Notes: generated by a model from the letters alone, not told the origin. 40,764 nt of DNA from Limnohabitans sp. DM1 (GCF_001269385.1 NZ_CXOO01000013.1:1-40764); one strand, 5' to 3'. Shown: positions 10,372 through 21,213, numbered from the stretch's first letter. Program-made: numbers and translations.

Positions 10372-10775
10372 AGGTGGCCTTGATCGACACGGGCCCCATG
10401 GTGGCGTTGTTTGACGCCAGTGATGTGGCGCATCGGCACTACACCAGCTTGTTGGCCGACAACTGGCGGTTGACGACCACCTGGCCCTGTGTGTTGGAGG
10501 TGTGTCACTTTCTGGGTGCCAATGCTGTCCAGCGATTTCTGCGCTGGGTGTCCGAAGGTGGTGTCATCGTCTTTCCTTTTGACGTGTCGAACCTCCCTGA
10601 CCTGGCGGAGCTGATGGCGCGTTATACCGCTGAGCCTCGCACAGAAATGGACTTGGCCGATGCTTCTTTGGTGTGGTTGGCGCAAGACACAAACACGCTC
10701 AACGTGATGACCATGGATGTGCGCGACTTCTCGCGTTATCGCTTGCCCGATGGGCGGCATTTTGAGATCTTGTGA
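10368..10775 (+). CDS. PIN-domain toxin (VapC-like ribonuclease)
   Basis: This 135-residue protein is a candidate metal-dependent RNase of the VapC type. The acidic residues expected of a PIN active site are present: Asp7 in ALIDTGPMVALFD, Glu44 in CVLEVCHFLG, Asp95/Asp98 in EMDLADAS, and Asp117 in MTMDVRDF. I chose GTG 10368 because it overlaps the antitoxin stop (GTGA) and begins the conserved strand at once. The longer frame from 10296 would lie inside the antitoxin gene. The RNA target is unknown. The next gene starts 4 bases after its stop. Confidence 0.75.
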   Translation: MKVALIDTGPMVALFDASDVAHRHYTSLLADNWRLTTTWPCVLEVCHFLGANAVQRFLRWVSEGGVIVFPFDVSNLPDLAELMARYTAEPRTEMDLADASLVWLAQDTNTLNVMTMDVRDFSRYRLPDGRHFEIL

Positions 10776-10779
10776 GGCC

Positions 10780-11235
10780 ATGCACATGAAGCTCAACAAC
10801 CCATTCGCTCAGCCCGACATGGACATGCAGGACATCAGAGGCCATCAATATGGACTGATGAATCCTGCGCTGAAAATTTTGCGCGCTGAAGGTCTGGTGT
10901 GTTTGTTGCTGGCGTGTGTCTTGTATCAAGTGCAAGGGTTTTCATGGCTTGAATTTGGCCTTTGGTTTTTGCTGCCCGATGTGGCCATTTGGGTTTATGT
11001 GTTGGGTAATGAGCGGCTCGGCATGTGGGCCTACAACCTGACCCACAGCACCGTGGGGGCAGGCCTTTTGGCTGTGATGGGGCTTGCATTGGATGCGCCC
11101 CTGTTTTTGCAAGCTGCTTTGATCTGGTTTGCACACATGGGCTTCGACCGTGCCCTGGGCTTCGGATTGAAATTTCCCTTGGGTTTTCGCGTGACACATT
11201 TGGGCGTGTTGCGGGGCATGAGGGAAAAGGCATGA
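10780..11235 (+). CDS. DUF4260-family membrane protein
   Basis: This 151-residue protein of unknown function has hydrophobic segments covering about residues 38-56 ([17 protein letters not shown]), 57-75, and 90-120, and the ending [24 protein letters not shown] that I recognise from DUF4260 proteins. The start at 10780 has GTGAGG upstream and lies 4 bases after the PIN gene. The stop overlaps the meaB start in ATGA. It is thus coupled on both sides between a toxin and a mutase chaperone. Nothing in it suggests an immunity or metabolic role, and none is claimed. Confidence 0.7.
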   Translation: MHMKLNNPFAQPDMDMQDIRGHQYGLMNPALKILRAEGLVCLLLACVLYQVQGFSWLEFGLWFLLPDVAIWVYVLGNERLGMWAYNLTHSTVGAGLLAVMGLALDAPLFLQAALIWFAHMGFDRALGFGLKFPLGFRVTHLGVLRGMREKA

Positions 11236-12260
11236 CGTCTGAGCAAATTCTCCAAGGGTTACTGCACGGCCCCGCGCCCGCCCAACGCCGCGCCATGGCC
11301 AAAGCCATCACGCTGCTCGAATCGACCCGCGCCGACCACCGCGCCTTGGCCGACGAGTTGCTCACGGCTATGCTGCCGCACACAGGCAACTCGTTTCGCT
11401 TAGGGATAAGCGGTGTGCCCGGCGTGGGCAAGTCCACTTTCATCGAAGCGCTCGGCCTGTACTTGATCGGTCAAGGACACCGCGTGGCGGTGCTGGCTGT
11501 AGACCCTTCCAGCACGGTGTCGGGCGGCTCGATTCTGGGCGACAAGACCCGCATGGAGTTGCTCAGCGTGCACGAGCGCGCTTACATCCGCCCCAGCCCC
11601 AGCAGCGGCACTTTGGGGGGGGTGGCCGAAAAAACCCGCGAGTCCATGCTGGTCTGCGAAGCGGCGGGTTATGACGTGGTGATCGTCGAGACCGTGGGCG
11701 TGGGCCAGAGCGAGACGGCGGTGGCCAACATGACCGACATGTTTGTGCTGATGCAGCTGCCCAACGCGGGTGACGATTTGCAGGCCATCAAAAAAGGCGT
11801 GATGGAAATCGCTGATTTGGTGGTCATCAACAAAGCCGACATCGATGCCATCGCCGCCACCCGCGCCGAGTTGCAGATCACCAGCGCCTTGCAGCTCTTG
11901 GGCATGCACGGCGGCTCGGGCCATGCGCACGCCGACACCACGCAGTGGCACCCCAAGGTGGTGCAGTTGAGCGCTTTGCTGGGCCAGGGCGTGGACAGCT
12001 TTTGGGCGGCGGTCAGCGAGTTCCGAAGCCTGCAAACGGCCAATGGCCGACTGACCTTGCGCCGCCAGAAACAAGCCCTGTCGTGGATGTGGGAGCGCAT
12101 CGACGCCGGGCTCAAACACAATTTTCGGGCGCAGCCGCGTGTGCAAACGCTGCTGCCCCAACTCAGTCAACAAGTCGCGGCGGGCCAGCTCGCCGCGTCC
12201 ACAGCGGCCCGTCAACTGCTCAGTGCTTACCAGGCGCAGAGCGAAACCCCATCTTCCTGA
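11232..12260 (+). CDS. meaB: methylmalonyl-CoA mutase-associated G-protein chaperone MeaB
   Basis: MeaB is a SIMIBI-class GTPase that gates cofactor loading of methylmalonyl-CoA mutase and protects it from inactivation. The protein has 342 residues. The P-loop GVPGVGKST is at residues 61-69 (Lys67), followed by [22 protein letters not shown], the switch region [10 protein letters not shown] and the guanine-specificity motif NKAD. The frame is open to 11025, but ATG 11232 overlaps the previous stop and has AGGGAAAAGG upstream, giving the normal length. In many genomes meaB follows the mutase gene directly. Here three genes are interposed. Confidence 0.94.
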   Translation: MTSEQILQGLLHGPAPAQRRAMAKAITLLESTRADHRALADELLTAMLPHTGNSFRLGISGVPGVGKSTFIEALGLYLIGQGHRVAVLAVDPSSTVSGGSILGDKTRMELLSVHERAYIRPSPSSGTLGGVAEKTRESMLVCEAAGYDVVIVETVGVGQSETAVANMTDMFVLMQLPNAGDDLQAIKKGVMEIADLVVINKADIDAIAATRAELQITSALQLLGMHGGSGHAHADTTQWHPKVVQLSALLGQGVDSFWAAVSEFRSLQTANGRLTLRRQKQALSWMWERIDAGLKHNFRAQPRVQTLLPQLSQQVAAGQLAASTAARQLLSAYQAQSETPSS

Positions 12261-12278
12261 AGAAAAGAGAGAACCACC

Positions 12279-13811
12279 ATGCAAGACATCCTTGAACAAC
12301 TGGAAAAAAAGCGCGCTGCGGCCCGCTTGGGCGGCGGGCAAAAGCGCATCGACGCGCAGCACGCCAAAGGCAAGCTCACTGCGCGTGAGCGCATCGAAGT
12401 GCTGCTCGACGAAGGCACCTTCGAAGAGTGGGACATGTTCGTGGAGCACCGCTGCACCGACTTTGGCATGCAAGACAACAAGATTCCCGGCGACGGCGTG
12501 GTGACGGGCTACGGCATGATCAATGGCCGCTTGGTCTTTGTGTTCAGCCAGGACTTCACGGTGTACGGCGGCGCTTTGTCGGAGACACACGCCGAGAAGA
12601 TCTGCAAGATCATGGACCAGGCCATGAAGGTCGGTGCGCCGGTGATTGGCCTGAACGATTCGGGCGGTGCCCGCATTCAAGAAGGCGTGGCGTCATTGGG
12701 CGGTTATGCCGACGTGTTCCAGCGCAACGTGATGGCCAGCGGCGTGGTGCCCCAGATCAGCATGATCATGGGCCCATCGGCGGGTGGTGCGGTGTATTCC
12801 CCCGCGCTCACCGACTTCATCTTCATGGTCAAGGACACGTCATATATGTTCGTGACCGGCCCCGAAGTGGTCAAGACCGTGACGCATGAAGAAGTCACAG
12901 CCGAAGAGTTGGGCGGCGCCCTGACACACACCACCAAGAGCGGTGTGGCCGACATGGCGTTTGAGAACGACGTGGAGGCGTTGCTGATGCTGCGCCGCCT
13001 GTACAACTACCTGCCGCTCAACAACAAGGAAAAGGCCCCTGTGCGCAAGAGCGGTGACCCGACCGACCGCATGGACATGAGCTTGGACACCCTGGTGCCC
13101 GAGAACCCCAACAAGGCCTATGACATGAAAGAGCTCATCGTCAAGACCGTGGACGATGGCGATTTCTTTGAGCTGCAACCCGACTACGCCAAGAACATCC
13201 TGATCGGCTTTGCCCGTGTGGACGGCCAGACCGTGGGCATCGTGGCCAACCAGCCACTGGTTCTGGCCGGATGTCTCGACATCAAGAGCTCCATCAAGGC
13301 TGCCCGCTTTGTGCGTTTCTGTGATGCGTTCAACATCCCCGTCATCACCTTCGTGGACGTGCCCGGTTTCATGCCCGGCACCAGCCAGGAGTTCGGCGGC
13401 ATCATCAAACACGGTGCCAAGCTGCTCTACGCGTACGCCGAGTGCACCGTGCCGAAAATCACCGTCATCACCCGCAAGGCCTATGGCGGCGCGTACGACG
13501 TGATGGCCTCCAAGCACCTGCGCGGCGACGTGAACTTTGCCTGGCCCAACGCCGAAATCGCGGTCATGGGTGCCAAGGGTGCGGTGGAAATCATCTTCCG
13601 CGAAGACAAGGGCGACCCCGAAAAGCTGGCCGCCAAGGAAGCCGAATACAAAGCCCGCTTTGCCAACCCCTTTGTGGCCGGTGCCCGTGGCTTCATTGAC
13701 GACGTGATCCAGCCGCACGAAACCCGCAAGCGCATTGCCCGGTCGCTGGTCATGCTCAAAGACAAGAAGATTGAAAACCCTTGGCGCAAGCACGGGAACA
13801 TTCCGCTGTGA
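12279..13811 (+). CDS. pccB: propionyl-CoA carboxylase beta chain (carboxyltransferase)
   Basis: This is the carboxyltransferase subunit that moves CO2 from carboxybiotin to propionyl-CoA. The 510 residues contain two crotonase-fold halves. The N-terminal half includes [24 protein letters not shown] and [13 protein letters not shown]; the C-terminal half includes [25 protein letters not shown] and [15 protein letters not shown]. The ending [13 protein letters not shown] is usual for PccB. It lies 18 bases after meaB. Its partner pccA is not adjacent: the eptA-pap2 pair occupies the 2.4 kb between them. A methylcrotonyl-CoA role is less likely given the mutase, MeaB and epimerase context. Confidence 0.93.
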   Translation: MQDILEQLEKKRAAARLGGGQKRIDAQHAKGKLTARERIEVLLDEGTFEEWDMFVEHRCTDFGMQDNKIPGDGVVTGYGMINGRLVFVFSQDFTVYGGALSETHAEKICKIMDQAMKVGAPVIGLNDSGGARIQEGVASLGGYADVFQRNVMASGVVPQISMIMGPSAGGAVYSPALTDFIFMVKDTSYMFVTGPEVVKTVTHEEVTAEELGGALTHTTKSGVADMAFENDVEALLMLRRLYNYLPLNNKEKAPVRKSGDPTDRMDMSLDTLVPENPNKAYDMKELIVKTVDDGDFFELQPDYAKNILIGFARVDGQTVGIVANQPLVLAGCLDIKSSIKAARFVRFCDAFNIPVITFVDVPGFMPGTSQEFGGIIKHGAKLLYAYAECTVPKITVITRKAYGGAYDVMASKHLRGDVNFAWPNAEIAVMGAKGAVEIIFREDKGDPEKLAAKEAEYKARFANPFVAGARGFIDDVIQPHETRKRIARSLVMLKDKKIENPWRKHGNIPL

Positions 13812-13847
13812 TGGCATGTACACCACTGAAACTGCTGTTTTTTGGCT

Positions 13848-15485
13848 ATGAAAATACCTCAGCGTGATTTTTCCGTTTCTGAATACAAAATATCACCTGC
13901 GGTATTTGTGTGGTGCTTTGCTTTTGTCAATGGACTGGTATTCCATTGGCCTTTATTGAGGTATGTTCAATCGCAAATTGAACTTTCCAGCAGTTTGGGC
14001 ATTGGCGTTCAACTGGTTTTGTTGAGTTTGTCCTGTGTTTTGATGTGGTTGTTGTTGGGGTTTTCAGGTTTGATGACGACTCGGTTGATCAAGCCCTTGG
14101 CCCTGACCATGATCATCTGCAATGCCATTGCTTTGTATGCCATTGATACTTATCAAGTGATTCTGGATATCACCATGATGGGCAATGTCTGGAAGACCCA
14201 CAGCGGTGAAGCGGGTGAATTGTTTCATCCCAAGTTGTTGGTGTATGTGTCAGCTGCGTTGCTTGTTTGCTGGCTTGTTGTGCGAAAAGTGCAGTGGCGG
14301 GCACAAACACGTTTGAAATTCCTTCTCCATTTTGTGATAGCAGGCGTTTTAGGCTTGGGCATTGTTTTCTACAACGCATCAGCTTGGCTGTGGATTGACA
14401 AACACTCGAAGGTGGTGGGCGGCTTGCTTTTGCCTTGGTCGTATACCTTGAATTCACTTCGCCATTTTCAAAGTCAAGCACAAGCAAAAAGAAGTTTTGA
14501 AAAATTACCCGATTTGAGTTGGGCTGAAAAACCTGAAACGCCCATCACAGTGGTTTTGGTCATTGGGGAGTCAGCCAGGGTCAAAAATTTCCAGTTGTAT
14601 GGCTATCCTCGCCAGACAAATCCAATGCTCGTTCAACGAGATGTACTGATCATGCCCAAAGCCAAGGCGTGTTCGACCTATACCCGTCGGTCTTTGGAAT
14701 GTATTTTGTCGCACGACCCGACGGCAGATGATTTGAAGTTTGAAATCCTTCCCAATTATTTGCACAGATCAGGTCAGGTCGAGGTCATTTGGCGCACACG
14801 CAATTGGGGTGAGCCTGCTTTGGCTGACTTTAAAGTTTTACGTGGCAAAGATTTATCGCAGTTGTGCAAAGGGCCAACTTGTTTGAATCCCGATCAAGAT
14901 GAAGCGTTGCTGGCCGGTCTGGAGCAAGACATTTCCAATTCGGAGCATGCCAGGCAGTTCATTGTGTTGCATCAGGCAGGCAGCCATGGGCCTTCATACC
15001 ACAGCAAGTACCCCGCTCAGTTTGCGAAATTTATGCCCGTGTGTGACTCTGTGGATTTGAAAGCTTGTAGCCCTGATTCATTGATAAATGCTTACGACAA
15101 TACCATTGTCTATACCGATCATTTTTTGAATAAATTAATAAGTGTTCTTGAGCAGAAAAAAAATAGAAATATTGTCATGATGTATTTGTCGGATCATGGT
15201 GAATCTTTGGGCGAGGGAGGCTGGTATTTGCATGGCGCCCCGGAGATGGTGGCACCAAACGAGCAAAAAGATATTCCATTCCTGGTTTGGAGATCACCAT
15301 CCATGGCGAATAAACTCACCATCAATGCCAAACGGTTGGATGCCAAAAGCAATGACCATGCAGATAAAATTTGGCAAAATGGACATTTTCAGGTTTTTCA
15401 CAGTGTGGTGGGGGTCTTGGGGGGGCGCGGCAGTGTTTATTTGTCTGACCAGGATATTTTTAATCACCATGGGGAGAGGAAATGA
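13848..15485 (+). CDS. eptA: phosphoethanolamine transferase, EptA/MCR type
   Basis: This inner-membrane enzyme family transfers phosphoethanolamine, usually to lipid A. The 545 residues comprise an N-terminal part with about five membrane segments (to about 180) and a periplasmic sulfatase-fold domain. Glu in VVLVIGESARVKNFQLYGYP is a metal ligand. Thr279 lies four residues after Cys275 and six before Cys285, the same spacing as the nucleophile and disulfide in MCR-1 (Cys281, Thr285, Cys291). YLSDHGESLGEGGWYLHG supplies the Asp/His metal site. The sequence around Thr279 (CSTYTRRSLEC) departs from the classical CGTxTAxSxPC, so another acceptor is possible. The start is taken as ATG 13848, with no good ribosome-binding site. 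The gene is visibly AT-richer than pccB and pccA, and its stop overlaps the PAP2 start. Confidence 0.85.
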   Translation: MKIPQRDFSVSEYKISPAVFVWCFAFVNGLVFHWPLLRYVQSQIELSSSLGIGVQLVLLSLSCVLMWLLLGFSGLMTTRLIKPLALTMIICNAIALYAIDTYQVILDITMMGNVWKTHSGEAGELFHPKLLVYVSAALLVCWLVVRKVQWRAQTRLKFLLHFVIAGVLGLGIVFYNASAWLWIDKHSKVVGGLLLPWSYTLNSLRHFQSQAQAKRSFEKLPDLSWAEKPETPITVVLVIGESARVKNFQLYGYPRQTNPMLVQRDVLIMPKAKACSTYTRRSLECILSHDPTADDLKFEILPNYLHRSGQVEVIWRTRNWGEPALADFKVLRGKDLSQLCKGPTCLNPDQDEALLAGLEQDISNSEHARQFIVLHQAGSHGPSYHSKYPAQFAKFMPVCDSVDLKACSPDSLINAYDNTIVYTDHFLNKLISVLEQKKNRNIVMMYLSDHGESLGEGGWYLHGAPEMVAPNEQKDIPFLVWRSPSMANKLTINAKRLDAKSNDHADKIWQNGHFQVFHSVVGVLGGRGSVYLSDQDIFNHHGERK

Positions 15486-16159
15486 ATTCAAGCATCAAGA
15501 CTGAAAATTCGTTCTGGCGACAAGCTTGGAATGAATGCAAAAAATCTATGGCGATGCATCGGAGATTTATGGTGGTGGCCTTTGTGACCATCATGGCATG
15601 CGGTATTTTTCCTTCCGATATTGCCAGTTACCGTGATGAAACGCCCTTGTTGTCATCGAGTTTTTGGCTGGCCAATGCCACGAGCACGCCTGTTGAAAAT
15701 GTGCACACCATTCTGGAAGAAGGTGTTCAGTGGGTCGAAAATCGCGGCAGATTTATTTCCACTGCTGCGCAAGTCATGATTCCATTGCTGCTGAATGACA
15801 AAGTCGGCTTGGCTCAAATGTTGTATTCGGGTTTGGCCACCACCGTGACGACGCATTTTCTCAAGCGCGTGAAAAATGACGTGCATATTGGCCAAACCCG
15901 CTTGGGTGAACGTCCAAATGGTGGGCGACATAATGTGCCTTCCGGTCATTCTTCCATGGCTGGTTCTGCGCTGGGTTTTGTCTGGAGACGATATGGCGCT
16001 TGGCATTTGATGTATTTGTTGCCCATTTTGATTGCCACCATGGCAACACGTGTTTTTTTATCCGCTCATACGATTTCCGCAGTGCTTGCAGGCGCCATTT
16101 TGGGGGTGGTGGTGACTTATGTCATGACCAGTCCCAGAAAAGTGTCTGTCGCCATGTGA
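15482..16159 (+). CDS. PAP2-family phosphatase paired with the phosphoethanolamine transferase
   Basis: This 225-residue membrane protein has hydrophobic segments near 29-43, 93-105, 112-127, 172-190 and 197-215. The PAP2 core is recognisable: ERPNGG (143-148), PSGHSSMA (153-160) and TRVFLSAHTISAVLAG (189-204) with the expected His196. Two departures are clear. The KxxxxxxRP motif has an extra stretch between Lys131 and Arg144, and the usual Asp four residues after the His is Ala200. It starts inside the eptA stop (ATGA), so the two are coupled. PAP2 enzymes next to EptA/MCR proteins may process undecaprenyl or lipid A phosphates or recycle the diacylglycerol by-product. Which applies here is inference. 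Confidence 0.8.
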   Translation: MNSSIKTENSFWRQAWNECKKSMAMHRRFMVVAFVTIMACGIFPSDIASYRDETPLLSSSFWLANATSTPVENVHTILEEGVQWVENRGRFISTAAQVMIPLLLNDKVGLAQMLYSGLATTVTTHFLKRVKNDVHIGQTRLGERPNGGRHNVPSGHSSMAGSALGFVWRRYGAWHLMYLLPILIATMATRVFLSAHTISAVLAGAILGVVVTYVMTSPRKVSVAM

Positions 16160-16208
16160 TTCCCAGGAACTTTATTTCAACCACCCATTGACGATTTAGA
16201 AATTCATC

Positions 16209-18257
<2,049 letters not shown>

Positions 18258-18740
18258 ATGACGCGTCCTTTCAAAGTGCTGGGCGTCCAGCAAATTGCCA
18301 TCGGCGGGCCTGACAAGACCCGCCTGCAAAAACTCTGGGTCGACATGTTCGGCCTGGAAGTGAGCGGCACCTTCAAAAGCGAACGCGAGAACGTGGACGA
18401 AGACATTTGCGCCATCGGCACAGGCCCGTTCAAGGTCGAGGTCGACCTGATGCAGCCGCTGGACCCCGAGAAAAAGCCCGCCGTGCACACCACGCCCCTG
18501 AACCACATCGGCTTGTGGATCGACGATCTGCCGGTGGCTGTCGAATGGCTCACGTCGCAAGGCGTGCGCTTTGCGCCTGGGGGCATCCGCAAGGGCGCAG
18601 CCGGTTTTGACATCACGTTTTTGCACCCCAAGGCGAATGAAGAGTTTCCGATTGGCGGGGAGGGCGTGTTGATCGAGTTGGTGCAGGCACCTCCCGAAGT
18701 GGTCAAGGCGTTTGAGGCGTTGGCGGCGGCTTCGCATTGA
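18258..18740 (+). CDS. VOC-family protein, probable methylmalonyl-CoA epimerase
   Basis: This 160-residue vicinal-oxygen-chelate protein starts at the base after the pccA stop. Context supports interconversion of (S)- and (R)-methylmalonyl-CoA between PccAB and the mutase. By comparison with the Propionibacterium epimerase (His12, Gln65, His91, Glu141), the fold and two ligands are visible: His in [11 protein letters not shown] and Glu in GVLIELVQ. The first ligand, normally in a DHVAI-type strand, is Gln here ([10 protein letters not shown]), and the Gln65 position appears as Glu ([10 protein letters not shown]). It may therefore be an atypical epimerase or another VOC enzyme, so I leave the symbol empty. 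Confidence 0.75.
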   Translation: MTRPFKVLGVQQIAIGGPDKTRLQKLWVDMFGLEVSGTFKSERENVDEDICAIGTGPFKVEVDLMQPLDPEKKPAVHTTPLNHIGLWIDDLPVAVEWLTSQGVRFAPGGIRKGAAGFDITFLHPKANEEFPIGGEGVLIELVQAPPEVVKAFEALAAASH

Positions 18741-18768
18741 AATCAACAGCCATCGGGGTCTTCGACCA

Positions 18769-18796
18769 CCGACCGACGAGGTAGTCTGTAGGTCGG
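18769..18796. repeat. inverted repeat downstream of the epimerase gene
   Basis: CCGACC (18769-18774) and GGTCGG (18791-18796) form perfect six-base arms around a 16-base loop. A second partial pairing follows (GTAGGTCGG against CCGATGTAC). No T run follows, so it is not a canonical terminator. It may be a processed 3' end structure or a degraded repeat. Confidence 0.35.
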
Positions 18797-18820
18797 CACT
18801 CGCAGAGTCCGATGTACTTA

Positions 18821-18855
18821 AAAAGCCCGTTAGACCCCGGTCTGGCGGGCTTTTG
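18821..18855. terminator. rho-independent terminator shared by the pcc block and the RnfB-like gene
   Basis: AAAAGCCCG and CGGGCTTTT form the outer stem, with AGACC and GGTCT pairing inside it. The T run serves the plus-strand operon ending at 18740. The A run serves the minus-strand RnfB-like gene, whose stop codon lies at 18830 within the structure. Confidence 0.85.
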
Positions 18856-19519
18856 CTTTGGCCAGCGCCGCTTCGATGATGGCGCGTTTGCGGTCCACCT
18901 CGGGGGCGTTTTCTGTGCCCTTGGTGTGTGCGGCCAGATCGGCCAGCTTATGTTCGGCTTTGGCCTGAAGCTGGCTTTGATGGACCGCATCTTCGCGCAG
19001 CAGGCGTTGCTGGCGAGCCTCAAAACGCGTGCGGGCCGTGAAGGCCTCTTGCGCAGACCATGCGGCCCAGCCGGTGCGCGTGTCGGTCACGTTTTCCAGC
19101 TGGATGCAGTCCACCGGGCAGACCGGGATGCACAGTTCGCAGCCTGTGCACCACGGCTCAATCACTGTGTGCATGAGCTTGTTGGCGCCCAAAATTGCAT
19201 CGGTCGGGCAGGCCTTGATGCACAGGGTGCAGCCGATGCACCAGGCCTCGTCGATGATGGCAACATGGCGTGGGCCTTCGATGCCGTGATTGGTGTTCAA
19301 GGGCACGTTGGTTTGTCCTGTCAAAGCAGCCAACCGCTTTATGCCTTCTTGTCCGCCCGGCGGGCATTGATTGATGGTCGCTCGTCCCTCGGCCATGGCC
19401 CGGGCATAACTGGCGCAGTCTGGAAAGCCGCAACGCGTGCACTGGGTTTGGGGCAGGGCATCGTTGAGCAATAAGAAAAGCGCCTGGGTCTCAGGCGCTG
19501 TTCGGGGCAAGTTAGGCAT
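18830..19519 (-). CDS. RnfB/RsxB-like iron-sulfur protein, soluble form
   Basis: This 229-residue electron-transfer protein has four clusters of cysteines. The RnfB-type Fe-S domain has Cys27, Cys30, Cys35 and Cys52 (CTRCGFPDC...C). Two 4Fe-4S ferredoxin motifs follow at Cys94/97/100/104 and Cys124/127/130/134. The N-terminal membrane helix of true RnfB is missing, and no rnfA, C, D, G or E lies nearby. A Glu/Ala/Lys-rich helical tail covers about 150-229. The start lies 5 bases after the phaZ stop on the same strand, so it is probably cotranscribed with phaZ. Partner and electron source are unknown. Confidence 0.85.
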   Translation of the reverse strand: MPNLPRTAPETQALFLLLNDALPQTQCTRCGFPDCASYARAMAEGRATINQCPPGGQEGIKRLAALTGQTNVPLNTNHGIEGPRHVAIIDEAWCIGCTLCIKACPTDAILGANKLMHTVIEPWCTGCELCIPVCPVDCIQLENVTDTRTGWAAWSAQEAFTARTRFEARQQRLLREDAVHQSQLQAKAEHKLADLAAHTKGTENAPEVDRKRAIIEAALAKAKARQTGV

Positions 19520-19524
19520 GGGCC

Positions 19525-21090
19525 TCAGGCTTTTTTCTTGGGGGCAACCCAGGTCGTTTTCACGCCTGTCGTGGGCTTGGCCGTGGGCGCTGCCTTGTTG
19601 GCTGCAGCTTTAGCTTTGACCGGTGTTGCCTTTGCTGTGGTGGCTTTGCTGGCACGGGTGGCAGCCTGAGCCGCAGGTTTGGCTGCCACTTTCTCGGCAG
19701 GTTTCACCGCCACTTTGGAAGGAGCTGGCACTGTTTTTGCCGAAACAGGGGTTTTGGCTTTGGCTTGTGCAGGGCTTGCGGATGCGGATGCGGGCGCAGC
19801 ACTCACAGCGGCTTGTGCTTTGGCTTGGGGTTCGCGGCTTTTGATGAAGTTCAGCACTTGCGGGTAAACCAGCGAGCGCCAGCGGCTGCCGCTGAAAATG
19901 CCGTAGTGACCCGCTCCTGGCACTTCCAGGTGCAAGCGATCGTTGGCGGCCACTCCCGTGCACATGTCTTGTGCAGCGCGCGTTTGGCCCGAGCCAGAAA
20001 TGTCGTCCAGCTCGCCTTCCACGGTCATCAGGGCCGTGCCCTTGATGTCTTGCGGGCGCACGCGCTCGATCTTGCCGTCCACACCTTTGACATCCCAGGT
20101 GCCGTTAACCAGTTTGAAATCCTGGAACACGGTCTGGATGGTTTCCAGGTAGTAATCGGCGTCCATGTCCAGCACCGCGTTGTACTCGTCATAGAACTTG
20201 CGGTGGGCTTCGGCGCTCGCGTCATCTCCCTTGATCAGGTCCTTGAAGTAGTCGTAGTGGCTGTTGGCGTGGCGGTCGGGGTTCATGGCCACAAAACCGG
20301 TGTACTGGAGGAAGCCGGGGTACACGCGGCGACCCGCGCCCGGGAAGTTGGCCGGAACGCGGTAGATCACATTGTTCTCGAACCACTCAAAGCTCTTGTT
20401 GGTGGCCAGGTTGTTGACCGATGTCGGCGACTTGCGCGCATCGATGGGGCCGCCCATCATGGTCATGGTCAATGGGGTTTTTTCGCCACGGCTGGCCATC
20501 AGCGAGACGGCGGCCATGACGGGCACAGTGGGCTGACAAACGCTCACGATGTGGCAATTGCCATAAATGGATTGCAGGTGGCGGATGAATTCCTGCACGT
20601 AGTTGATGTAGTCGTCCAGGTGAAATTCGCCGTCAGAAAGGGGCACCAAACGGGCGTTTTTCCAATCGGTGATGTAGACCTTGTGGTCTTGCAGCATGGT
20701 GCGCACGGTGTCCCGCAGCAAGGTGGCGTAGTGGCCGGACAAGGGGGCCACGATCAGGACAACGGGTTGCGTCTTGAGCTGGGTCAGGGTAGCCGGATCG
20801 TCCGAAAATCGCTTGAAACGGCGCAGTTCGCAAAAGGGTTTGTCAATTTCAATGCGCTCATGAATGGCGACATCGGTGTTGTTGACCTTGACGGTTTTGA
20901 TGCCGAATTCGGGTTTTTCGTAGTCTTTGCCCAGACGGTGCATCAGCGCATAACCCGCAGACACACGTTGTGCCAGGGGGGTCTGAGAAATCGGGCTCAG
21001 CGGGTTGCTGTAAAGCTTGGCAGCAGCCTGCGCCAGATCAGAAAAGGGTTCCATGATCGAGCGTTGAGTTTCGAAGATCTGGTAGAGCAT
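19525..21090 (-). CDS. phaZ: intracellular polyhydroxybutyrate depolymerase PhaZ with long Lys/Ala-rich tail
   Basis: PhaZ degrades PHB inside the cell and releases 3-hydroxybutyrate or its CoA ester. The first 420 of 521 residues match the intracellular type: N-terminus MLYQIFETQRSIMEPF, nucleophile Cys185 in VSVCQPTVPVMAA, acidic residues in GELDD (about 362) and His395 in GAGHYGIF. ATG 21090 is preferred over the upstream frame because GGGAAA precedes it and this N-terminus is conserved. Residues 421-521 are an unusual extension rich in Ala, Lys, Pro, Thr and Ser, with repeated AAKPA/KAKAA-type units and no aromatic residue until the final TTWVAPKKKA. It resembles the DNA-binding tail of PhaM or histone H1-like proteins. 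The RnfB-like gene follows after 5 bases. Confidence 0.92.
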   Translation of the reverse strand: MLYQIFETQRSIMEPFSDLAQAAAKLYSNPLSPISQTPLAQRVSAGYALMHRLGKDYEKPEFGIKTVKVNNTDVAIHERIEIDKPFCELRRFKRFSDDPATLTQLKTQPVVLIVAPLSGHYATLLRDTVRTMLQDHKVYITDWKNARLVPLSDGEFHLDDYINYVQEFIRHLQSIYGNCHIVSVCQPTVPVMAAVSLMASRGEKTPLTMTMMGGPIDARKSPTSVNNLATNKSFEWFENNVIYRVPANFPGAGRRVYPGFLQYTGFVAMNPDRHANSHYDYFKDLIKGDDASAEAHRKFYDEYNAVLDMDADYYLETIQTVFQDFKLVNGTWDVKGVDGKIERVRPQDIKGTALMTVEGELDDISGSGQTRAAQDMCTGVAANDRLHLEVPGAGHYGIFSGSRWRSLVYPQVLNFIKSREPQAKAQAAVSAAPASASASPAQAKAKTPVSAKTVPAPSKVAVKPAEKVAAKPAAQAATRASKATTAKATPVKAKAAANKAAPTAKPTTGVKTTWVAPKKKA

Positions 21091-21213
21091 GTAACAGTTT
21101 CCCTTGCGGCTTGGCCGTGAAATGGTGCGGTGCAGCAATCCTACAGGACTTGATCGTGTATTTTTTGAGTAGTCCCCCTAATTGGGAGTCACCTTCTTGA
21201 CCGACCAAAAAGA

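Noticed and set aside
19765..21120. Plus-strand open frame of 451 codons opposite phaZ
   Set aside because: It has no recognisable domain and its length follows from third-position GC bias. PhaZ on the minus strand carries catalytic motifs.
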